Source of the DNA: Ficedula albicollis
Lineage: Eukaryota; Chordata; Aves; Passeriformes; Muscicapidae
Reading direction: 5' to 3'
DNA: 64,000 nt
NCBI RefSeq assembly: GCF_000247815.1
Contig: NC_021691.1
Coordinates: 15,278,008 to 15,342,007, forward strand
A program made the position numbers and the translations under genes. Positions 1 through 58,618 of the stretch are shown here, one piece after another (the stretch's first letter is position 1; every line of letters begins with the position of its first letter). Below the pieces are notes generated by a model. It did not search any database. It worked only from the letters and a program-made list of their open reading frames with translations, and was not told the DNA's origin.

Positions 1-91
<91 letters not shown>
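1..91. repeat. Pure-G run, probable sequencing artefact (cut by window edge)
   Basis: The window opens with 91 uninterrupted G bases, followed by a T-rich stretch. Five other pure-G runs occur in the window, and one is joined to an Illumina adapter, so this one is best read as the tail of a dark-cycle G run rather than genomic sequence. Its true length is unknown because the left edge cuts it. Confidence 0.85.
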
Positions 92-93
<2 letters not shown>

Positions 94-2066
94 GGGTTTT
101 TTTTTCTTTTTTTTTTTTTTGTGATATAATTCACACAGGAGTTGCAGATAGAAGCCAGAGGACCAAACAAAAATCAAACACTTCCTCTGGATATTCATGT
201 TTTACCACAACTTGTCATATTTTAATATGATGCAAATAGAAAGGTAAGAAACTTTAATGTTTTAAGTAAGTTTCCAGTACCTTTAGGTGATCCAGAGAGT
301 GAAGATTTGTATTTAGTTCTAAATAGGATATTTATGATGGAGAATGCCTAAAAGAAAAAACAGAGAGTCAGTGTTTTGTTTCCTAAAGGCACAAAAATCT
401 TGAGTAGAGAATGTCTCACCCTACACTGAGTTCACCTCTGTTGGATCATGAGGACTTGTGTGAGCCTTCCATCACCACTGACAAACTGCTCAGCACAGCT
501 GCTTTCCCAAGCACAATTTCCAGCCTGATCAGGAACCCTCCCTGCCCTTTCCCCAACCCCAAGTGATGTTTCTCACCCAAGCAGTGCAATCTCACAACAG
601 TGCTCCTTGCAGAATTACAGGTCATTTGCCAATTTGCCTCCTGTAGTAAGGCTTCCAGCTCTTCTGTAGTGAGGCTCTTCTTCCTAAGAGCCCTAGAGAT
701 CAGCTCCCAAAGTGAGGCCCAGACCTTAATTCACAAAGCTAAACCAAAAGCAAACCACACACTGAGAAACCCTGGTGGCTATTAATTGCAAAAATTGATA
801 CAAATTCTACCTTTTGGCTACATTTCCAATCTAGTGATTCCACTCACAAATAGGCTAAAACCATTTCAGAATGAAATTATCTCAGTGCTGCACATGAAAC
901 CTGTCACTGCATGGACTGCTTTAAATGGAAATCAAAACCTATTTTATTATGCTTACAAATATAGCACAAAGTGTTTAATCCTTCTTTTCCATGTCTAAGC
1001 CAACTGCGTGCAGATGCCAGCAACATCATTCCCAGCCACAAAATGGGGGAGACCTCAGTCTTGGTTAGGGTTAGAAGAGGACAGAGCTCCTGAATTTACT
1101 TCAGACAGGCATTTCAAACTCTTGGGCTGACTCCCAGGACTGTGAGCAGCTCTCCTGCTGGCACAAGGGAGGATGCAGAGCCTGAACCAGGCTGGATCAC
1201 ATCACACCTGGTGCTTCCCAACAGGAGTGAAGAGGGGACACAAGAGAACTGCAGGCAGCTCAACTTCTCTTCTAGAGGGTTTTCTGGAGGCTAAACTAAG
1301 CATCTGAAATCAAGGAAAGGGATCATATTTGCAGGCAGGGTCAAGTCCAAGTTGCATGAAGACAGCAGAATCTCCTCCCCCAGCCATTCCTGGCAGCCCT
1401 GGGGCTGGGCAGGCACTGCCTGCTGCTGCCATGGCACAGACACCACTGAGGGCACCAGCAGATGGAGAAGAGTTCCACCAACACCCCTTCCAGCACACAC
1501 TGACACTGCCAGGCTTCTCCAGGAAAAGCCCTCCCCTTGCTGAGATCAGCCATAAGAACCAGCCCGAGCAAGGTGTGCACTAGTCCTGCTCTGCACTCAG
1601 ACACTGAGCCCTCAGCTGGAGCCTGCACCACATGGGGACCAGCCCCAGGCAGCAGGAAAGAGGAAAAGCCCAAAACACCCAGCTTCAGAGAAATATAACC
1701 TATGGGACAGCTACTAAAGGATCTGAACTTGTGAATTCTGAAGAGGAGAGGGCTGGCTGGGACCTGAGATCCAGCACTTCATGTACTTGAAGGGATTTTG
1801 GAGTGGAAAAGAACGACCTGTTCTTTCTGGTTAAAGTGACAGAGCGAGAGACAGCAGCTTAAAACACCGCAAGAAAGCCTTTCCTGCCAGTCACACCCAG
1901 TGCCCTGCTCTGGGGGACAGGGGCTCCCTGCTGGTGGCAAGCTGCAGGTCACAGCCACATCCCGAGGATGAGGCTGGGATGTCACCTGAGGGATGGCACT
2001 GAGGCTGCCCTGCAGGGGGTGGATGGACCCTGCAGTCCTGTGGGGCTGCATTCCCTGCACTGCCTG

Positions 2067-2914
2067 CACCTCTGTGCACTGCACACACCTCTGTGCACAC
2101 CTGGCTGCACTCCCTGCACTGCACACACCTGGCTGCACCTCTGGGGCTGCATTCCCAGCAGTTGGTGTCACAAAGGCTTCCTGGCATCACCCAAGCAAAG
2201 CCGTGTGACACACAGTAGCCAAGGAGCAGGTTCAGAGAAGTGAGATGCTGAAGGCAGCACTGGCTCCTCTCTGAAGGCAGAAGCTCCCTGGCACTGGGGC
2301 AGCCACAGCAAGGCACGTTCCCTGCTCCTCATCCAAACAAGCTGCTCTCAGGCAGGACAGTTCATTTATCCCATTTCACAGGCACAGCCCCAGCCCTGCC
2401 CCGTGCCAGGCAGGACAGTCTGGGCTGGGAGAGGCACCCGGCCCAGCTCACACTGCAATTCAGTCCCACTGTGAACAGCACCTTCTGCCCTGTGTGCAGG
2501 CTGGGACATATCAGTGGGTTCACCCCTAAATAAAACCCTGAGTAAAGGATTCCTTCTCTCCTCCTCTTTTTAAGGAATTTTAAATAACTCAATTTAGTGG
2601 CTGATTCTCTTGTCCCACACTCAATTATCTGAGACACAAAAAATACATATCCCCAAACTCTAGGAGATTTGTTGAGATGCTCTGTTACCTAAAATACCTT
2701 TTAAAAAGCCACATTAGGGATAGCTTTGTAACATACAGCATAACATTCTCAAACTGCTGCAACAGTGTTTAAGAGCATCTATTTACAACTGGAAAGTACA
2801 AACAAAAACTCACTATAAATTGATAAACAATGACTAAATTTTACAGACTTAAGGCTATTTGCACAAAATGTAAAATACTTGTTGAACAATGTTGTCTTCT
2901 TAGATAAATCTGCA
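2067..2914. repeat. Direct duplication of 848 bp, copy 1
   Basis: This segment recurs at 3070-3917 with an offset of 1,003 and no difference that I could see. It begins within an imperfect CA/TG-rich cluster based on CACCTCTGTGCACTGCACAC. Only TGAA and 151 G bases separate the two copies, which suggests an unmerged assembly overlap rather than a biological tandem duplication. Confidence 0.9.
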
Positions 2915-2918
2915 TGAA

Positions 2919-3917
<999 letters not shown>

Positions 3918-5430
3918 ATATCTCCGCAGGACAGGATCCCTCCCAAAAGTAACACTTTGGAAAAAGATGCTGCTCTTTTTGGTAAGGGCACAAACACTAA
4001 ATGTTATGCAAAGTAGCCAAGATATGGATTATGAAAGAGAAAAGAAAAGCTAACATTTGGAAGTAAAAGAAAGAAAAGAGGGAACTATGGAACACACCTA
4101 CAAACCAGACAGTTCCAAACAATGCAAACTGATAAACCTGGAAGTTACATAGTGAATAAACACCTAGCTGTTCACTCCCAGCTCAATCAGCATTGTGACA
4201 AAGCAGCACACGGATTTTGGCTTTTTTCCCTGCAGCGGAACAGGCCACAGAACCCAGAGACCCACAGAGGCACTGCTGGGAGCCAGCATGCCCAGGGCTC
4301 CTGCACCTCCAGAGAAATAACAACCCCAGCAAGGACCCTGGCCAAAGGAACCAGCAAAAGGGCTTTGCAATGGTCATTTCTCCCCAAAAGAAAGCTGCTG
4401 TTCTTCAGGAAGATCTGAAAGGCACAAAGCAGTTTCCAGCTTTGCTCTGACTTTGTACAGTCACACCACTTAAAATTTATTTCAACCTATGAATAATTTT
4501 GCCACAAAACACATTTTGAGTGACTTGTACTGATAGTGAAAATATGATTCGTGATGTTATGAAAAACTCTGAACAGAGTGTCTGCTTAAAATAACAGTAC
4601 AAAAAGGAATAGTTTCTTGCATGCATCCTTTTAGAAGAGTTTCAAAATAAGTTTGTGTTTCAACTTCAGAAAATAGAAAATACAGTAAAAAGTTCAGCCC
4701 CTGGGCTCTTTACATTCTCATCAAGATGTGACAGACTTTCAGTGAATCTCTTTAAAAGTTAGGACAAACACATTTGTTGCGTGTGTGAGACAATCAACAG
4801 ACAAACCAGAAATCCCTTTATTACACTGCAGCCATAGCTGCATAATCAGAACTCAAATTCTCATGTCCACTAGTGTTAAAGAAAACCAAACCCAAAACAT
4901 TGCCTCCAGTCTGAGCAAGGGAACTGTGCAGTCCACTTGCATGTTCTAGTTAGAAGAAACAAGATTTTATAAATATACCATTCCAAAAGCAGACAACAGA
5001 CTGCGTTCAGGTACTTTATTTCAGTGATATATGTGTGTGTGTATACACACACCTAGCCTTCACTGACATTCCAAAGGATGCTCCTCTCAGGTTTGCCCTA
5101 AACCTGCCAGAAAAGCAACAACAAAAATACCCAGCAGATGAATGCATCACAAAAATGGCTCTGGCATCACCAGGCACAGCATCCCGGGACAGACAGCCCA
5201 AAGCTGCACCGTCTCTAGACAGGGGAAAGCTTTAAACGGAACTTGTTGCTTTTGCATCTCAGCAAAAACCAGTGTTCTGCTCGGGAAGCAGCGAGAAGCG
5301 ATGCTGGAGCAGCGGCTGCTGCCGGAGCCGGGGGAACGAGGGGCGAGCGGGGCTGTGCCGGGAGGGGCCGCCGCCGTCCCGGCGCTGTCCCGGCGCTGTC
5401 CCGCCGCCGTCCCGGCGCTGTCCCGCCGCT

Positions 5431-6551
<1,121 letters not shown>

Positions 6552-6585
6552 GCAGCCTGCCGGCAGCACCGCCTCCTCCGCCGCG

Positions 6586-6604
6586 ACTACGACTCCCGGC
6601 GCGC
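6586..6604 (+). promoter_or_regulatory. ZNF143/SBS-like promoter motif 1
   Basis: ACTACGACTCCCGGCGCGC resembles the ZNF143 consensus (ACTACAACTCCCAGCATGC-like). It lies in a CpG island, 25 bp from a second, similar copy. Confidence 0.6.
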
Positions 6605-6628
6605 TCCGCGCGGGCCGCAGAACGGAAA

Positions 6629-6647
6629 ACTACAGCTCCCGGCGTGC
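6629..6647 (+). promoter_or_regulatory. ZNF143/SBS-like promoter motif 2
   Basis: ACTACAGCTCCCGGCGTGC is a close match to the ZNF143 consensus. The pair of copies in the same orientation supports a functional core promoter. Confidence 0.6.
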
Positions 6648-7254
6648 CCCGCGCGGTGAGGGCGGTGCAACTGCGTCCGCAGCCGCTTCCGGCCCCGCCC
6701 CGGCCGTTCCGGCGCCGGCCGTTCCCCCGCCCGCAGCCGGTGCCCGCGCGGCCGCTCCCCGCTCGGACGGCGGGCACGCTGTAAAACACACGTGTTGCCC
6801 TCGCAGCTGTGCGTTCCGGGAGAAGAAACGTGAGCCGAGCGGGCGCAGCCGCGGCCGCGGCGCAGGAAGGCACGCACGGGCAGCCCGGGCCCGGCCGGGA
6901 GCTGGTGCCCAGGCTCCGGAGAGCACGCACCAACCTGACCAGGGCGGCTGTGGAGACAGCGACACCACCAGTTAAACCCAACTCCAAAATCTCCGAAACT
7001 CCTTCAGTTTTAATAGAGCAGGAAAACCCCAGCTGGAGCCTGATCTCCGCTCCTAGGGAAGAGCACCTGCCCTCACATGCTCTGCTCCCAAAGTCTGAGA
7101 TTTGCTCTGGATGATCCTACAATGTACCTAAACTATTACGTAAAGGAAAAACCCTCACGGTTCCACTATTTCATATTCTGTCCTAAGTGTAAAACATCTT
7201 TTTTTTAAAACAACTAGATTCTTCTCAAACAGTAAGTGCACAGTGACAGGCATT

Positions 7255-7673
7255 TTAAACAAGTACTTATTTATTCACAATTTAGATAAAGTTTAAGGAA
7301 AGACAAAAGAAATACAAAGGACAACATTAAAATGAAAAGGAATTTTAGTGACTGAAGTGAATTTCTACAGCCAGTGCTCTCCACACATTTCCAAATATTA
7401 TCCAAACACTGCAGATGCAGATTTCAAATCAACCCCATAACAAACTGCTATGACTATTCCCTTTGAGATAAAACTGGGAATGGAAGTTAGCCACCTTTAT
7501 CTACGAGCACACAAACCATCAAATTCTTCAGTTTCAGCTTAAAGCCACACTCATCTTTCACGAGATGGAATCTGCAATAGGATTTCAAGCAGCTGTCGCA
7601 CTCTGTCTGAGCTCTGCTGTAAGGAAGCCGGTGCGGCCCCTCGGCCGCGCTCCCGCTGGCGGAGGCGGCGCGC
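7255..7673 (-). other. CSE1L: CSE1L 3' UTR (inferred)
   Basis: The region follows the CSE1L stop codon at 7674-7676 and ends just past a minus-strand AATAAA at 7270-7275. It is GC-rich next to the stop and AT-rich toward the signal. The exact cleavage site is inferred, and a more distal signal is possible. Confidence 0.6.
7270..7275 (-). terminator. CSE1L: CSE1L polyadenylation signal AATAAA
   Basis: A canonical AATAAA hexamer on the minus strand, about 400 bases after the stop codon. It is the first good signal downstream of the stop. Confidence 0.6.
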
Positions 7674-24925
<17,252 letters not shown>

Positions 24926-25725
24926 TTTGGCAGAACCTAAAACACACAAGTAGTTTTGTTACAACCAGAGATCAGAAAATCTGTCCTAAAGCTACCCATG
25001 TAAAACTAGCTCCCACAGAAGCAACATCAGCTCTTTTTGACAATACCTCACAAGCACAGTCCCCACAGGGGCACCAGGCACAGCAAACATTCCACTGCTC
25101 AAGCTACAGGTAACAGCTGGGGGCTGGCTTAGGGACCCCAAACTCCAGAAGAGGCTTACACATCCAGCAGGTATGAGCCAGGTAAAGCCAAAAGATGATC
25201 TCTTGTCCTTTCAGGACAACAGGAATTTGGTTCTGCTGCCAGCCCCAGAAACTGCTCCTGACTGAAACAGCTGAACAGTCCTGCTCTACATAATTGTAAA
25301 TAAAACCATTCAAAGTGTGTTGAAGTCAAGGCGTTTTTAAAAAACCAAATACTCCTTATTAAAGAAAAATCTCAGAAGAAAATGCTTATCAAAAAAAGAG
25401 ACAAAAGACTGTGCAAAGCCAGTTTGTCCTCCCTGTAAAATTTTCAGACTAGGGTGGGGGCTAATTTAAATGCAATACCTTTTACAGAGTAACTCTCTGC
25501 AGTAAGCCCATATTACTCCTGTCTAGCAATCTCCCACACATACTCTTATCTGTACCACAGTTATATATTGACTTCACTGCTTGCATCGCAATAATTATAA
25601 TTAAGCGATACTATGAGAATAAGAAGTACTTTAATGGAGATGCTTCTCTGGACATCATCATCAATCCTGCCCGTCCTTCCCACCACCAGCTGCACAATGC
25701 ACCCCCTGCAAAGGTTATGAGGAAG

Positions 25726-26019
25726 TTAAGGTTTCCATTTTTTCTCTGGAGTTTTTATGGTAAAATCGACTGAAATTTTCCTGTTCTGCTTTGGAGTTGT
25801 TTCATGCTGATCACCAGTGCAGTAAACACAATTTTGTATAAGCATGCTTGCAAAGTCAGTGAGCTTTAATGACACAATTTTTATGTCAGCTATGGCATCT
25901 ATATCATTGAAAAAGGCAGTAGGAGTATCCTCTTGAATTAAACGAATGTTAATAAACAAATCAGATCCTAATGAATTCTGCAAGAAGTAAAAATCTACCT
26001 GAAGAGTCCTGCCTCCCAT
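25726..26019 (-). other. Intact 97-codon ORF in CSE1L intron 1, unrecognised
   Basis: An open frame begins with a good Kozak context (ACATGG) and starts MGGRTLQVDFYFLQN. I do not recognise the product. It lies in the same orientation as CSE1L, between the CpG island and the first coding exon. An ORF of this length is expected by chance in a 64-kb window, so this is recorded only as a candidate. Confidence 0.15.
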
Positions 26020-26284
26020 GTTTCCCTTCGCTTTTGAGGTTTAGTTGTTCGTAGTCTTGTTCACCAACTCACATCCACCAACATATTTTGACCTGTTATC
26101 TAAATATGCATATTTCCTTCTCTCCCTTTAGCTCTTAATGTTTGTTTTACAGTACAAAAAACATTGGTGGGACTTTAGCTGGAGTGATATGACGCCTTGC
26201 GTTCTGCTGTAGCCTGTACCTGCAGAAAAGGCCTCAAAAAGCCCATAAAGCGTGCTTAATGCATCATCGACTTCAGCCAAACTC

Positions 26285-28018
<1,734 letters not shown>

Positions 28019-28042
28019 CCAAAAAGCAACACTTCGTAAAAC

Positions 28043-28048
28043 TTTATT
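28043..28048 (-). terminator. ARFGEF2: Candidate distal ARFGEF2 polyadenylation signal AATAAA
   Basis: A canonical hexamer on the minus strand at the border between AT-rich UTR-like sequence and the CSE1L CpG island. The border position supports its role as the gene end. Confidence 0.5.
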
Positions 28049-28559
28049 GATTTATCACTTGATTAAAGCATGGAATATTATAACTATTATACATCGTATC
28101 TTCATGTAGAAAACTTTACATAGTTTATCATATTATATAATTTTGGTATTCTCTCAGAACTCTATACATCCATTGGCAAGGAATGGTCTTTAAATTATCA
28201 ATAGTAAATGCACTTAATACAGAGATATTAAAACTCAGGTGTTTTAAATATATGAAAACATACATTTTAAACAAAGGTGCTGAACAAACCGAAGTTACAG
28301 ATTAAAGAGAGATGCACTTTTGAGGGAGTTACTATTTTTAATCTTTTTCCTGAATAACAAGACTGAGCTAAAATCTGGGGGGTGCTGGTTGTAGTAGAGG
28401 ACACTGGTTTGGATTGTTGCGTTTACAGTTTAGAATGTGAGGTACCAGACACGGACAACAAACTGCTGGAAAAACAACCTTGTCCTGGACGGTAAGACAC
28501 AACAGGAGCAGCAGGAAGGGAGTTTTTAATCGCCACCAAAGGGAGGGTTTGGAGTTTCC

Positions 28560-30290
<1,731 letters not shown>

Positions 30291-31559
30291 TCAGCAGCTT
30301 GTAACTGGTTTAAATACAACAAAAGCTTTTCTTAAGGAAAAGAACAATCTCAGACCAAGGGCTGAAGGGAAGCATGAATTAAACATCCTTATCCTATGTG
30401 CAGAGTACAAATGCTGCCCCTTACAGTAAAGAAAGCCCATGAAGCAACTGTGAAGTCATTTAAGACCTCAAAATTGAGACTTGTTTCAAGACATGACTGT
30501 AGGGCTTTCGAACCTGCGACACACAGAGGAACATGCAGCTGGGCCAGGTGTGTCTGATGGGACATGAGGGAACACATTCCATGAGGCAGTGACACATTCC
30601 AAATCTGAAAGATAATGGTTCATATATTTTCCTTAGGACTACCTATGACCAGAAGAAAAAGAATAGCATATTATTACAGATTTAAATAGAATTAAAATAA
30701 ATACTTCATTATCTGCAGTACCCAATGCAGTGACATTCCCAAGGGAATGAGCAGCTACATGAGGTGCAACACAAAAGGATCTCTCAAATGCAGCAAGTTA
30801 AATACCAGCATTGCTTATTTTTCAGTCTTCACCTATAGTCATATACAGCCATTCACTCCCTTCTACTAAATAGCAGTGTAGAGATTTAACCTAATGGGCA
30901 TTTAAAAGTCAAAGAGCATAACCACCACTTTTCTTTGGTTAAAAATAAAAAGTAAAAATAAATTGTGAAAGCTTTGTCACTAATATGGACTGTAGTCCAA
31001 ACCTTCCCCAAACAATGCTTACACAGGACAAACTGATGCATTGAGAAGCACCATAAAAACTCTTTGGAAAAAGATCACAAAAACAAACCAAACGAATAAA
31101 CAAAAAACACCAACCAAAAAAAGCCTCCAAAGACAGCACATTCCCAGCAGCCCAGAGCAGCATATCCCAATACAACCTCACCTGAGGCCATGCTACCAGG
31201 AAACTCAATTCAAAAAACAAAATCATGTTATACACTTAGTTCCATTCAAGGTTGTTGTTGCTGTTTGTTGGTTTGGTTTTTTTCTTTAAATACTGTTAAT
31301 ATTTTCAGTTTGCTACTCTGGATAGCACAGTAGTTAATATAACACTTTGCATTATTTTAGGAAGTGGAGCCTCTCCTCCCATCCTGCCATATTTTCCTGG
31401 TTTAGAGAAGTCTTGAAACTTGAAATTTAAAATTATTTCAAAGGTCAAGACATCACTCTGTCATGGAAGTATTGTCACAGAAACCTGATGAATTTCAAGG
31501 AAAGAAAGAATTGGGCAAGCAAGCGGTGCTGTCATGTCACATTTTGCTTCATAGGTAGC
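30291..31559. other. AT-rich stretch without exons
   Basis: No coding signal is visible. The composition resembles 3' UTR or intergenic DNA, with A-rich low-complexity sequence around 31060-31130. Confidence 0.5.
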
Positions 31560-32681
31560 CTTCAAAGCACAGAATTGTGTTGGTTACTTAGAGCACCATT
31601 AATTAAGTTGTTTAATTTTGCTAGAGCAGTTTTTTGGAAATTCAGGTCTTTTTAGGTGCCACTAGGAATTAAGAGTTGAGAACAAAAATCATTTGTACAA
31701 AATGACAAATCAGAACTTGCAGAGCTGCAGTAAAAGGAGACCAACTTGTGTTAAGGACTGGACTTTTTGCTAAGCAGTCACCATTACTCATAAATACATT
31801 ATATTCAAGGGTCAAAAGGGTGGGTTTATTTGTTCTGAGCATTGGTTTTAATATTCCTGTGTATGCTCTCTCTATGATCTGCCAATGTATGAAAGAAAAA
31901 AGCCTTTTCTTTTTCTAAAATGCCTTTGACTCAAGCCTAATAAGCTAAAGGAGTAGATTCTGTTGGTGCTCCTGATGTAAAATCTTCCATAAAACTAAAA
32001 ATAAGTCTCAGAAAATGCAGTACTGATATTTTAAAAAAGTACGTCATTTGCTAAACAGTCCAAATATCCTACAGGCTGGCCAGTTCAACAGCCCAGTGCC
32101 CTGCCTGGGCTGGTCCTGGGCACAAAAGAAAACCCAGTGGGATCTCAGGTGGTCACTGGCCACCATGGTCGAGTTTATTATGAACACGTGCCAACATCAC
32201 AAGGCTACACAAATACAGTCATTAGATCCAAGGGGAGTAACTTCTGTGGAGCTCCAGCTGATTCATCAGCTCTAGCTGGGATGAAAGACTGGGCAGTGGA
32301 TAAAAGACTAGAAGAGACATACTGGATCATACAAATGATTAGCATTGAAACAAAGACTGCACACCTACTGTATTGACTCTGTAAGCAATAATTTAAATAA
32401 AACTGCTGACACTTCTGTAGGATGGACAGAACAGTATTATTTTCCTCGTTCCCAAATGCCACTGTAAGAATAATTTGTCCAGTGGTGGTGCTGCCCCAGG
32501 GCCCCGTTTTCCCGTGCCCTCCATCTCTGGACACAGCTTTGTGGCAGCCGTGTGGCAGAGGCTGGAGCCGGCAGGAGGCGGGCTCGGCTCGGCTGGGCTC
32601 GGCTTAGCCCAGCGCGGGGCGCTGCTCCGCGGGGCAGAGGCTGGAGCTGGCAGGAGGCGGGCTCGGCTGGGCTCGGCTGGG
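31560..32681. repeat. Tandem duplication of 1,122 bp, copy 1
   Basis: Identical, as far as I can read, to 32682-33803. It ends within a GGCTCGGCTGGG repeat that abuts the start of copy 2 without a gap. It lies within the inferred ARFGEF2 3' UTR. Confidence 0.92.
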
Positions 32682-33803
32682 CTTCAAAGCACAGAATTGT
32701 GTTGGTTACTTAGAGCACCATTAATTAAGTTGTTTAATTTTGCTAGAGCAGTTTTTTGGAAATTCAGGTCTTTTTAGGTGCCACTAGGAATTAAGAGTTG
32801 AGAACAAAAATCATTTGTACAAAATGACAAATCAGAACTTGCAGAGCTGCAGTAAAAGGAGACCAACTTGTGTTAAGGACTGGACTTTTTGCTAAGCAGT
32901 CACCATTACTCATAAATACATTATATTCAAGGGTCAAAAGGGTGGGTTTATTTGTTCTGAGCATTGGTTTTAATATTCCTGTGTATGCTCTCTCTATGAT
33001 CTGCCAATGTATGAAAGAAAAAAGCCTTTTCTTTTTCTAAAATGCCTTTGACTCAAGCCTAATAAGCTAAAGGAGTAGATTCTGTTGGTGCTCCTGATGT
33101 AAAATCTTCCATAAAACTAAAAATAAGTCTCAGAAAATGCAGTACTGATATTTTAAAAAAGTACGTCATTTGCTAAACAGTCCAAATATCCTACAGGCTG
33201 GCCAGTTCAACAGCCCAGTGCCCTGCCTGGGCTGGTCCTGGGCACAAAAGAAAACCCAGTGGGATCTCAGGTGGTCACTGGCCACCATGGTCGAGTTTAT
33301 TATGAACACGTGCCAACATCACAAGGCTACACAAATACAGTCATTAGATCCAAGGGGAGTAACTTCTGTGGAGCTCCAGCTGATTCATCAGCTCTAGCTG
33401 GGATGAAAGACTGGGCAGTGGATAAAAGACTAGAAGAGACATACTGGATCATACAAATGATTAGCATTGAAACAAAGACTGCACACCTACTGTATTGACT
33501 CTGTAAGCAATAATTTAAATAAAACTGCTGACACTTCTGTAGGATGGACAGAACAGTATTATTTTCCTCGTTCCCAAATGCCACTGTAAGAATAATTTGT
33601 CCAGTGGTGGTGCTGCCCCAGGGCCCCGTTTTCCCGTGCCCTCCATCTCTGGACACAGCTTTGTGGCAGCCGTGTGGCAGAGGCTGGAGCCGGCAGGAGG
33701 CGGGCTCGGCTCGGCTGGGCTCGGCTTAGCCCAGCGCGGGGCGCTGCTCCGCGGGGCAGAGGCTGGAGCTGGCAGGAGGCGGGCTCGGCTGGGCTCGGCT
33801 CGG
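32682..33803. repeat. Tandem duplication of 1,122 bp, copy 2
   Basis: Second copy. Its right end continues through the GGCTCGG repeat into the ARFGEF2 stop codon, so this is the copy connected to the gene. The breakpoint lies in a GC-rich repeat, where assemblers often fail. Confidence 0.92.
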
Positions 33804-33814
33804 CTGGGCTCGGC

Positions 33815-33832
<18 letters not shown>
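33680..33832. repeat. GC-rich tandem repeat overlapping the ARFGEF2 stop codon
   Basis: Two roughly 75-bp units share GCAGAGGCTGGAGC, GGCAGGAGGCGGGCTCGG and CCAGCGCGGGG. The last five coding residues and the stop (CPALD) fall in the same motif: CTCAGTCCAGCGCGGGG in the exon corresponds to CTTAGCCCAGCGCGGGG in the UTR. The terminal coding sequence is thus part of the repeat family. Confidence 0.75.

Positions 33833-58618
<24,786 letters not shown>

Noticed and set aside
30503..30520. tRNA-like B-box (GGTTCGAAAGCC on the minus strand)
   Set aside because: No A-box, acceptor stem or cloverleaf could be found upstream, and the B-box match is imperfect.
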